Part shown: positions 1 through 12,700 of the stretch, piece after piece
How positions within the stretch are numbered: position 1 is the stretch's first letter
How the letters are laid out: each line of letters starts with the position of its first letter
Assembly (NCBI GenBank): GCA_002633005.1
Contig: NMRA01000956.1
Span: 1-64,000 of the forward strand
DNA from: Phoronis australis
Lineage: Eukaryota > Phoronida > Phoronidae
Direction of reading: 5' to 3'
DNA length: 64,000 nt
The notes under the pieces: model-generated
Told to the model about the DNA's origin: nothing
What the model saw: the letters and a program-made list of their open reading frames with translations, nothing else
Database searches by the model: none
Translations under genes and position numbers: made by a program

Positions 1-686
1 TAAACGTTACAAAGCTATATATCCTATATATAGTAATGTACATAATAACGTCACACGAAAATAGATGAACTTCGTATCGGATGAGCATGCACTGACAGAG
101 CTACTAGTACACTAATACACTATTGACTACAGCCCGAAAGCCGGGGTCCATTCCCACCGTAGTCAGTTTCAATCTCCGCAAACCGGCAAAATGGCAAAAA
201 CCCACTGAAAAGGCGTCAAAAACATGCATTATTGCATTATCTTACCACTACAAGTCCTACACAAAAATACTACGATTGAAAACCAGTGAAATTTGGACTT
301 TGTTATAACTGAATACCAACCAACTTCACACCTTCAACTTCCACTCACCAGCAGACTTGCAATGTAAATGTTCATTTTTGTAAGAAAAACTTAGAACAAT
401 GATTTGCCGTCATTAACATAAAATAAGAATCCAAATTAAATACATTTTTGAAATTTTTCAATTTAGAGTTATTTCAAAATCACAGTTTGAGTGATCTTTT
501 ATATTTGTCAGCATTAAACTTAAAAACATTTACATGGCATTTTTAACACATTGTTGTGCGCAAGCGTCAAACGTAGACATTTCCTGTTTTTATTTTGCCA
601 GCGATTCACTTTTAATTTCTGTACCATAAATAGCTGTATTTACGATGTGATGATTATTGCACTGCTGTGAGAAGCTGCAGGGAGAA
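1..686 (+). promoter_or_regulatory. presumed FHIP2A upstream region and 5' UTR
   Basis: No coding exon is recognisable. The promoter and transcription start should lie here or beyond the window edge. No clear TATA box or other core element stands out near the ATG. Confidence 0.3.
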
Positions 687-731
687 ATGTTTCGGAAATT
701 CACTACCATCCTTAACCAGGCGGTTGAGGCG
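687..731 (+). CDS. FHIP2A: FHIP2A exon 1
   Basis: Codes residues 1-15 ([15 protein letters not shown]). The donor GTGAGT follows directly and the exon ends in phase 0. This is the usual short first coding exon of the family. Any 5' UTR lies in the first 686 bases. Confidence 0.9.
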
Positions 732-3700
732 GTGAGTTCAAATTTGTGTTTTTCTCCAACCAAATTGCGAACTCGTTGGACGTCGACGTCGTCGCAAATC
801 AACAACCATCTGCGGGTTACGTGTTACAACTGAAGCACGTGGTTACACTAGCTTTACTCGTGAGATTTCTTGTGTTATAGCAGTCCAGTACCAGGGTGAG
901 ATCCGTGGCGTAGACGCAAGAATCTTGCAAGTTTAATCATTAATGCAAGTAAAGCTAGACTCTATAGGCCATCTTGCGTCTAGGGATTTCAGTACTGGGC
1001 TTAGGCAATGACCATCGCCTCTGTTGGACCGAACCAGAGGCGATGCAGAGGCTATAGGCGCTCTGTATGCCGGAAGCTTTTCGGCGAATTATACCTCGCA
1101 CCGACTAAACCATCAAAGTCACGTTGTTATAAATACCTTTGCGCATAGAGGAACACCTTAGGAGGTTGTCGATGTGTTTAATTCCTTCCAACTCAAACAA
1201 ATACTCCCGTTATCAAACTTTTTCTTCGAGCAGTCCCAATTTCAGTTCCCAAAATCGTGAAATCAAAATTTTCATTTTTTTTTTAACCAGGCCGAAGGTC
1301 AGAAGTTGCGATCCTACCGGCGAACTTTGAAAGCTGAAGTTCCCGCCGTTTGCGTACGTGCTGCTGGGAACCAGCCGTGCATTTGCCGTGTTGTTAAACA
1401 TTAAAATGTAAAATATGTGCACAAAGACTATTAAATGTCATATCAACAGCATTTATTTTTATCAAATACAAACAATAATTCATTGAAATACAAAAAGTTT
1501 CAAGTAACGCCAATTAAAGACAAGTATAAGTGGTGGCATTTTGGAAACGAACATTTGACTGACAAGACCGCAATGGCTCACCTTTGGCCTATTTAAANTT
1601 TTGGAAACGAACATTTGACTGACAAGACCGCAATGGCTCACCTTTGGCCTATTTAAAAATTGAGGTGATGAAGTCACATCACCAAGCGAGCCCGGTAAAA
1701 ATCGTGGAGCGTGCGCAGTACAAAAATTTTGATTTCACGATTTTGGGAACTGAAATAGGGACTGCTCGAAGAAAAAATTTGATAACGGGAGTATTTGTTC
1801 GATTTGGAAGGAATTAAACACATCGACAACCTCCTAAGGTGTTCCTCTATGCGCAAAAGGTATTTATAACAACGGGACTTTGATGGTTTAGTCGGTGCGA
1901 GGCATAATTCGCCGAAAAGCTTCCGGCGTACAGAGCGCCTATAGCCTCTGCATCGCCTCTGGTTCGGGCCAACAGAGGCGATGGTCATTGCCTATACTGG
2001 GCTATGTTTTGTATGGTTGGATAAAGCGGTACCTGATTTTGAGAACCCGGTAATCACTGAATAGCCCGTTCAGTGGATGAAACTATTTCTCAAAGTCAGG
2101 TACCGCTATATCAGACCAGTGCCATTACGAAAACCCTACTCCACACAAGACATGGCTTTCAGTCATTACTTTGTCATCCACTACCGCACTAGTACCAAGA
2201 CTTGAACCCAGAATCAAGTGTCCAAATCGCCCATTGTTTTGGCAAGTGATCTTACCTGGACTTCCCTTGTCTCTCATTCCCTTTCCTCAGAACAGACGCA
2301 CCTCATCACCACCTCTCAGCAACAGTTACACTTCTAGACAGTGCCACCCTCTGAACTGGGACAGCGCAGTTGACACAGAAGGTGATCATCCCATACGGCC
2401 ACCATACACCAAAAATGTTTTGGTATATAAATGGTGTACCTTTTGAGCATAGAGGATCGACACCTTGAGGTTGTTGATGTCTTTAATTCCTTCAAAGACT
2501 TTAGCAGATACATTTTTCCAGTTACATTGGAATACTTGCATAGATTTGTTTGAATAAAAAATAAGTATAAGTACCTTAAATGAAATAAAATTTGGATTAA
2601 CTGTTTTTCAACTTGCTTCAGCTGGCCCCATCAACTCCACTGCAGGAGGATTTTATTTATCACTGGAAAGCCATCACAAACTACTTCCTGGATAACAAAG
2701 GTGAGGTGTCTTGGTTTGTGAAATCTGCTTGCTGGTAAAATCTTGGAGCTTAAGTCACATTTCACCCTGTTTAGGCCTTTTGCTCTCATAAAAATTGTCT
2801 CGTTATGTAATTTACTTTACAACAGGTGGCTGGTGACATTAGAATGTGTTAACTCCTTGGTTGGCTTGGCCAAAAATGAGTCATGCACTCAAAGGATTTA
2901 TGTGCTTGTGCTCTCGAGTTCCAAATAGTTGTAGAGACAACAGCAATAATAGTATAGACCGGAAAATTTCACGATTTCTAATAATAGTTGAGACTCTAAT
3001 AATATTATAGACTGAAAAACTAGAAAAGTAAAATAATAGTATAGACCGAAAATTGGCAGAAAAATTAATAACAGTATAGAATGGAATAATGGTATAGACG
3101 GAAAATTTGTGAAAATTTAAACATAGTATAGACTGGAATAATAATATTCATTACAAATTTGGGTAAAATCTAATAATGATATAGAAGGGAATAATAGTGC
3201 AAACAGCAAATTCTAGGGAATAATGGTATTGTCGGGAAATTTGTGGAAAATTAAAAATAGTATAGACTGGAATAATAACATTGATAACAAATTTGCATAA
3301 AATCTAGTAATGGTAGATGGAAATAATAGGAAATGCAAAATCTAATAATGATATAGATGGGAGTAATAGGGCAAAGAAGCAAATTCTGTCTGACTTACCA
3401 CCACTTTAAGTAATTGTTTCAAAGAAAAACCTTTAAACTGAACATTAGCATCGTTAAATTATTGCAGTGGTGTATCCACCCATGCCATAACATAGTACAG
3501 TGAAGTGTAATAAAAGTGTCATTGCTAAAACAAAGACCATTTGTTTATTCAATGACTTTAAATGGAAGTCTATACAGACGTGTTTCAAACAGTATATGGA
3601 ATCATTTTACTCAAAAAAGAATGTGACGTTCATTCTAGAGATGCCAATGGCGACTAAGTCCAAAAACTATAACACCGAGCTAAAGATTTCAGCAGCAACG

Positions 3701-6700
3701 TCCAGTCTTCCATGAAGCCGACAGTCTGAATGAAGACTAATAGTGTCTTGGTAAAACGAGTCACATTTTATCATACACAGTCATGTTCCTAACTGTCAAG
3801 CCTTTGATTTCTCTCAATCTCATGTAAATACCCTCGTAATGTTTGTCAGAATTCGACGTCAAAAAATCGGCACATCCAAAATTTTACACGGCCAGAAATT
3901 GCAGAATTGGCCAACATACAAGTCCACGACCACGACTATGTCCACCATCTTGAATATCTAATTAGGTATAATAAACAAACCGATTCACGTGCGATTCATT
4001 TATTTGGACGGAGAGCAAGTACAAATCAATTTCAATAAAGATATCAACTGGATTGTCGAACGTAAGCAACTATGACATTTTCAAGATTGTCATAAATCCA
4101 TTATTGCTGTTCATAAAAGCAATCTATTCTCAAGTTTGGAGCGAATTGTAAAAATGCTGATAGAGCAATGTCCGATGATTGTCACGTCGGCAACTTGTTG
4201 GTACTCTGTGAATTGAAAGTTCCGGCACCGTTCATTAATTGCACGGGTATTTGCGCTTCGTTGACTGGCCGCATTATCACCACGGTCTGTATCTGTACCT
4301 GGGTTATTTGTCGTACCAGCATCTGAATCAATGTCTGTATGTGGAACATCTCTCAGTTTGTAAAATAATCCTCGAGTTCTTTAGGCCTTTGCGCGGCAGT
4401 CGACATGAGTAAGTATGTAGAATGCGCATGTCAATCATGGAAACGGCAGATGACACTTGCTGTGCAAAATCTCGGAATTACTCCCCCCCGCAAATGTCAG
4501 GGACATACACAGTGAAGAGTTGTAACGGCTTGCCAGTTTTTCACAGGGTGCAATCATAAATATTGGATCAGCCAAAAAAACTCGGCGAAAGTGTTTTTTT
4601 TTCACATGTATGTTGAGCTGCCGGTAACACCGATCTGTGTCATGGGGCGCGCGGAGTATTGAAAAATGCGCTAAGAAAGCACTCTTTGTGCACTATATTT
4701 CTCATTTCTGAAATTACTGATGGCCTATTTCTTTGAACGACTGTCGACCAGCCGTTAATATTGAGAAAGTGGTCATCATTTTAAGCTTTTTTAAATTTTT
4801 CCAACAAAATCTGACCGATTGTGTCGAACCTGTCCAAAATAACAACATTCTGGCTGTCCAACAGATGGCCGCTGCATAAACCCTTGCTTGGGAGTCTGCT
4901 TTGAAACGTACAGTAGTATATTTTAGCGAATAAAATCTTTTAATGTGTATGACATGCGACTTCTGTGTGTAAGGTGGAGTCGTATATATTGCTCTTCTAA
5001 ATTACAAACGTTGAACTGATTGTCACTAAGTCCAGAGGTTTAGAGCGAATTCACTTCGTCTTGGGACCAAGGTACAATACCTGGTGTTAGTAGCAAAGTT
5101 TTTGTGTACCGAATTTGTATGGAATGAAACAAAACTTGTGAACTTGTTGTAACCAAATAATCGTGGAGTGCAGAAAAAAGTTATGAAATTAATAAACGTA
5201 GAGACCTGAATAAGCGTCGTATAGACCGAAAAACGAGTCTGGAATAAATAATGGTATAGATACGGCTATTTGGAACTCGAGAGTAATGTAAGTGAAAAGT
5301 GATCCGTAAATTATACTCCCACTTCGAAGCTTGCAAAACTTGTTGCCTGCAAGTTTATATTCTTTGTTCAATTGTGTTTTATAGTGGATGAAAATCAGCT
5401 TGTCAATGAGCTGACCAATGTTCCTGAGCATGTGATGTTCTTATTAGTTTATCAACTCTCCTCTTGTAGTTGAGGGACTCATTGAGCAGTCCAAAATTCC
5501 AGGATCTGAAGTTTTTGACATACAGGTTTATTATGGTACCACTGTTTGTCATTTTTCCTCATAGTCTAGATGAAAACTGGCTAATGCAGAAGACAAAGGC
5601 TCCATAGTCTAGGTGAAAACTGGCTAATGCAGAAGACAAAGGCTCCATAGTCTAGGTGAAAATTGGCTAATTCAGAAGACAAAGGCTCCATAGTCTAGGT
5701 GAAAACTGGCTAATACAGAAGACAAGGCTCCTCATAGTCTAGGTGTAAACTGGATAATGCAGAAGACAAAGGCTCCTTAGTCTAGATGAAAACTGGCTAA
5801 TTCAGAAGACAAAGGCTCCTCATAGTCTAGGTGTAAACTGGATAATGCAGAAGACAAAGGCTCCTTAGCATCTAAAGCTTATTACTGTCTTGGCTCTCAG
5901 TCATCTTGTTGTAGGTGTAAAGCATTCAGTCATCTTGTTGTAGGTGTAAAGCATTCAGTCATCTTGTTGTAGGTGTAAAGCATTCAGTCATCTTGTTGTA
6001 GGTGTAAAGCATTCGTGTTCATGTGTGTTTCTTGTCGTAGATGAAAAGCGTCCCATCGAACAGACCAACATTCCTGAACATCTGGCACAGATGGTGAACA
6101 TCCTGGTGGAAGAAGAGCACAGTGGGGAGACTGGTAGTACAGGACCATGCATGGAATACATGCTGCATCATAAGCTGCTGGACACCCTGTACACACTGGG
6201 CCGCACTGATGTAGGTACCTAGGCAACTGTAGCGTTGATGCCAGTAGTTTCTTGCAGCGTCTATGCTGGATTAATTGTGTAAAAGATTTTTAGAGGGTTA
6301 TACTTACAAACTACTTTTACGCTAAACAGAATGATGAAATTCCCATTATTTGGAACAGTTAGAGTTTAAAATTTTAAAGGACCATTGTTTTTATGGACGA
6401 AAAACCCATTGTTGAGATTATTGTTGAATTAACACTTTTTGAAGTTTTTAGTTTTGACCAGAGCTACAAAACAATACAATCCGTTGTGTTGTTGTGATTT
6501 TAGTACAAATCACCAATTCTTGCAGTTGTCTGAGAGACATTCATAGCCATTGATTCTGGTGACTCTGACAGATAAATACGCTAATAAGTACTCCTGACAG
6601 GCGTTTAGTGGTTTGGGTTTAGCAGAGCACTTTAAGTTAATTACTGCTGTGTCAATTTTGCGTTGGGGCTGATTTTGGAAAACGATTTCTCTCACCGACA

Positions 6701-9700
6701 ATGTAACTTTAAGTCTACATTGTACATTTTACTACTCTCCGACGATTTATAGCTACATTTTAAGTTAGTTATGCTCCAATCTGTATCTTCCAGTAATTAT
6801 TTTTCTGTGCACCTGGGTATGCTGTGCATTCATTCTTTAATTTGAGTCGTATTCATGACGTTTAAGTATTATTGATTATTTTTCGTGTGTGCCATATAGT
6901 GAAGTAGTTTTCATTGTTTTCACCCGTAGCGAAACCTAAACACATACACCGTAATTGGGATGAAACCTTCCTGAAAACCACGTAAGATGTCTGTGCCATC
7001 TGGCAATAAGACACAAACCTTAATGTGCACTTTACAGCCACTGGAGGTGGAACAAATTTTTACAGTCAGTCTTCTTTACAAAATGCATAAATACCTGTGC
7101 AACTTTCACTGTCTATGCCTTATTGCAGTGTCCCCCCGGGATGAAACAGCAGGTTCTGGTCTTCTTCACTCAGCTACTGTCCAAGATAAGTCAGCCGCTG
7201 CTGCCCCATGTTAATGTGCACAAGTCTGTTCAGGTGGGGTACTCTTTAATAAATTAAATGTAACGGAGTGTTTTGACGTAAAGCTGCTCTTAAGTCAATG
7301 TGATTAGATAGTGACAACATGATATACTTCTGAGCCGTGTTTTTACCTGTGTAGGGATAACACCGCAATGTATCAATGAGTTAACAAAGAAGACCCTTAA
7401 GTGTTCTTCAGTTTTACTGAGTTGTCATAGTTTTCTTTTTTTATATTGAATCATGTTCAAATTTTACGTGATCCTTTGATAGTCTTAGATTAATCATTTT
7501 GACTGGAACAGGAAGGCTATTTGTAACTTTAAATGTTTGTTAGCTGCACTCCAGCATTCTTTCACGCTTTCTTCTGCTCATCTCTGACTTGTTACTTTCT
7601 CTCTCACAGAGGTTCATCAAAGTCTGTGGTGAAGTGAAGGCCGCCCCCACCGAAGCTGAAGAAATACAGTTCCTACTGACTGTCTGCTCCAAACTGAGGC
7701 AGGATCCGTATCTAGTCAACTTCTTCCTTGATGTGAGCTTGTGCTTTGTTTTTGGCCGCATAGTTGAAATTTTTGTGTGCCTGGAGCAAGTTTTAAAAGG
7801 ATGTCATAACTCAACAATATTTTCTTAGAGTCTAAACGGAGACTTACGACCAGTCGTAAGTTTTGGCGTAAAACTCCGAAAAAATGTGAGAAAGTTACGA
7901 CATTAGTGATGTCATAGTCAAACATTTTTTTCATTCTTTCAACATTTTTGTCACATTTATCCCTCATTTATCTTATAATTGGGTCTCTTTGGATAATAGT
8001 CATATTTAACGGGCCTGCCTGCATTTTGAGAATTAGTTTTCTCCACTGAATAACGGACATGAAACTGTTTCTCAAAATGTTGGCACGTTATATCCGATTA
8101 TTGTTTCTTTTTGAGATCTCTTTAATACCATGTGGTCACGATAAAAATGTCACCCTGCCTCAGGGCTTTATAATATGTGACTTTGCTATTCTCTCAAAAC
8201 TTGCATCCTACTGTATTTGTGAAACATGGCAAAAAATTTCCTGTCATCCACTAGACTTACTAGTGTATTTCACTGAGAATCTGACTAAATGGTATTCCTG
8301 TTTTCCTGATGATTGGATTATCTCCCCTGGATGTTGTTGTCAAGAAGCAGACAGTTATAAAATGAGTGAAATGAAAGTTTAGTGACTGTTTATTTCATTG
8401 TTACAGGGTGCAAAATCGCGGCAGCAAGTGAATCAGCCCAACCAGAAAACTCAATCCACTGCGAAGGATGACAGGCGGTTTGTTTTGCTGGAGTCCCTAT
8501 TGTCTCTGTGCCATAGTGCTGTAAGTAATATTTTATGCCCTCCCAGTGTTAAAGCCCTCTCTCTCTCAGAATTTACATTCTTGGCAGCGAAATATCTGAA
8601 CAAATCCTGCTTGTTGGCACTACAGATAGCGCTGATTGGTTTTAACCATTTGAGTTTTGGTTATCGAAATTACCGACTGCGCAATGATTGGCCGCTGCCT
8701 TGACATCATTAAAACAAAATTAAGGCAAATTATTTTCACAGACCTTGTGGCTACGGTTCATGAAGCAGAAGGCATAGTTCTGATTATTGTCTGAAATAAA
8801 GATTTTTCACCTACTTATTTTCAGTTCTTTTTTATTAATTGAAATTAGAAATTAATCTGTTTTCAAATCAAAAGGCATCATTTTTGGAATAATTTAGACC
8901 CAAATTGCTGCAGTATACCGTTAGTTATCATTTTTATATAAACCTAAATTTCAAAATTATATTACTTGTGATGTTCCGGCGATTTCTGTAAAAATGTTAG
9001 TACACCACTATTGGTCATGGTGCATTTTGGCATATAAACAACAAACAGATTTCAGGCTTCAGAAATAATAACACATTGTCTGTTTTTCTTCAAGCTCATA
9101 AATTGCTCTAAATGTAAGTGAGGCACTTGTCCAGCTTTGTAGCAATGGCTGATCTTGTTCAAGAGTTACTTAATATTTTGACTTTAAAAATTGCCAGAAG
9201 TTGTTGAGCTCTCAAATCTTTTGCTGCATGAATGGTGTTTTTACCTTCAGCTTACATTCATAATTCAATATTCCAGCCCTACAGACCCATCATTTCAGTA
9301 TTGGCTATTTCAGCCTTGTTTAAAGTACACCGTTGTTATTGCTTGCCATTGCCCACTGTGTAGCATAGCTTTGCATTTTTGCCACAGTCTAGTTCAGTGT
9401 TCCCTCAAATCATTTCCTCAAGTTTGTACTTTACCGTTTTTATTTTGACAGGATGGTCGAGTTGGTGTCAAGGCCTGCGAGGGCCTCATGTTGTGTGCAA
9501 GTCTTCCCGAGGATAGCTGTGCTGATGGTATGCATTTTGTGAAGTTAGCTGTGTTTGACTCTTGGTGGAATAGATTATTTTCAGGTTTCAAATTTGGTCA
9601 ACACAACCACATGTCTTAGGTTGCATCTAGACTGAGCAATGTGTGACCATTTACAGTTTGGGGTTTGGCTGCAGGAAATGAGAAATGAATGATTTCAAAA

Positions 9701-12700
9701 TCTAATGCCTAGTTTACCTTGTTTCCTTATGCAAAATTGGTTGAATACACGACAGTTTTCGTTATTAAAGATGTTTATCTTTATTCCTTTCCATATGTAT
9801 TATCAAAGCAAATTTTGGCACTCAACAGAACATTTGTAAAGCAACTGACCAAGAGACATGATTAAAAGACACACAATATCTCAAAACACACTTGTTTCAT
9901 TCTCAAGTGGAAATAAAAGGACGCAGTAATACCACTACAGCGCTAAAGCTGCAGACGTACACAGTGGGACACAGAAGGTGTGAAATACTGCAAAGAATGA
10001 CAAATGAATGTTTCCTTAATATAACATCTTTGCATATTTTAGTGATTCGAACTCAGCCAGGTATAGAATCTTGTTTTCTTGTTATCAACTGATGGCTGTC
10101 AGGCAATTAGGTTTTTTAAGAACAATTTTGTGTGCCTGAGTTACACGTGTGAACTTTGTGCCCATCACAACAGCCAAGATTTCTCCCAAGACAAAAAGCG
10201 CCACTTTGAGTTCCATAACCTCTATATGGATCACGATTGTGTGTTTCATTTACTTACACACAGTGAATATCTGGAGAGTCAAGTTTGTGAGCTTGTTATC
10301 CTGCAGAGTAATTGGACTGAAATACTTGAGTGCTGGTCTTTCCCAGTTTATTTACAATTACTTGCCACGGGAGAAAACTTGCCTGTCATTAAATTGCACT
10401 ATTGTCGCAAGGGTTCACAACAATTTTAACTTGCACTGAATTGCACATGTATGCCAGTTCGAGGTCTGCTACGTAGCTCTGTCTAATAGTGGACTTTGAT
10501 TCTTGTGTGAACCATGGATTTGTTTTTGTTATGCGGAATAAAAACTATATTATGATCTTTGGTACTTGAGGCATTTTAAGGGTTGTGAAATGTGAAGAAT
10601 GTAAACCAAAAATCATTGTTTGCTTTGTTTTCCAGCTATTCTAAATAGAACAGCATTTTGCAAAGAAATAACTAACTGGTTGAACATGGCTTATGACCGG
10701 TTACCGAAAATGATGGACCCATCTGACATTGAAGGAGTTGATGCAAAATGGGGGTAAGATTTTAGAACTGTCTTAACAGAAGATTGACTTGTGCAATTTA
10801 CAAGCATGTGTTGAAAGGCTCAGACTAACTGCACCATTGAAAATATAGCAATACATTGTATGGTGGTTGACAACATTGAAAATGTAGCAATGCATTGTGT
10901 GGTGGTTGAGAACATTGAAAATATAGCAATTTATTGCATGGGGGAACAAATGAAAATCTCTGTTCCAAGTTTAGTTGACTTTTGGCCAGAAGAAACTCTC
11001 AGCGTTTTATGTAAAACTACTCTACATTTTTTCGCATTCTGAGACTGTTCATGTTACACTATTTTACGATTTCTGTTTTCCTTTCCTAGACTGGATGTTG
11101 TGACCGCTCGAGAAGACCGCACATCCTTCCCCGGCCGACGTCAGCTTGTCTCATTCATCTCACTTCTTGACTACTGTGACCAGCTCATTCATGTGTCTCA
11201 TCCGCATGTGGGCACCAGTCTATCCCGCTCAATTCGGGATAACTTCCTCGTTCCCGTTGTTCAGCCATGTTTGTTACACGCGTAGGTATTTCACATATGA
11301 GTGATAATGCTTTTCATTCTGGATTATATTTTGGTAATCCGTGTTCACAAGTTAAATCCTAAGCATGTGTTTACTGGGAACACCGTTGTACCAAGTGAAA
11401 GCAATCGTATGAAGTTGCACAGTGCCAATTTCTGAAATCACGTCTATACAATGTATGCGAATATATCTAGTTTGACTGATATGTCTATTGTGCAAAGTTG
11501 GACTCTCCTGTTTTGACTTACTTTTGTGTTTTCTTACTTACAACTGTGTGTTTATTGTTTCTATGAATTAGTTCACTCTAATGCTTTTATGTATTCATTC
11601 GTTTATTTGAATCTTCACATGGCACTTGTCATGTCTTGTCTTGTGTTCTACAGCCAGCTAAACATTTTATCAATTAATGGTGTGTGAACTAAGTTTAACC
11701 TTATTTTGTATAATATGTTTTTTTGCAAAGCACCTTGTCATTTTCATGTCTGTCAGCTAAGTTGCACAGCGGAAGCACTGACGTCTTATTCAGCTAATGA
11801 GATCCTTGCCACTGTTACAGTACAGATCAGTTATAACAAATTTTGTCATGAAAGCGATTTCCATGTCGCAGTGTTAAAATCACCACCTTTCTTTGCAGGC
11901 TTTACTCTTATGAAGGTACAGCCATCTGACACAGTCTTATCCTTTGGCTGAATAACAATATATCCCCTCAAATTCCTGTGACGGCCAGATTTCCTTGGGA
12001 ACTGAATTCAACCAACATAACGAGCAAAACGTTGAGGATCTGGTCTCAAGCAATACTATAATGACCTTCTGATTCTTATCAATTCCAGACAGGAATGAGG
12101 CGAGGTCGTTTTTATCACCAGTAAATGGCCCAAATATTTTTTTTTAACAGAAGGCGCCGGTTTAATGTCTGTTGGACTTGATAATTATTATTATTATTAT
12201 TATTGTTATTATTCCTGTGTTCTGTTGCAGTGCTGAAGGTGTAGCCATCACTGCTACAGCCCACCTCATTCGCTGTCTACGAGTCATCTCTTCAACAGCT
12301 CTGGTGCACGAGTTTGAGACCTTCATCCTCGGGGAGGGCACAGAGGCAGAGACCCCTGGTGCTGAAGATCAACATCTCCGGCGCAAGATACTTGACCGGT
12401 GCAATCATTTATCGGAAGAGGTAAGCTGGTTTAGGTATGACGAGCCAGTGATAGAAGTTGTGTATATACTGAGGTGTGTATGATAGAAGTTGTGTATGTG
12501 CTGAGGTGTGTATGATAGAAGTTGTGTATATGCTGAGGTGTGTATGATAGAAGTTGTGTATATGCTGAGGTGTGTATGATAGAAGTTGTGTATATGCTGA
12601 GGTGTGTATGATAGAAGTTGTGTATATGCTGAGGTGTGTATGATAGAAGTTGTGTATATGCTGAGGTGTGTATGAGTAATTAAGGAAAAGTTTAGGTCAG

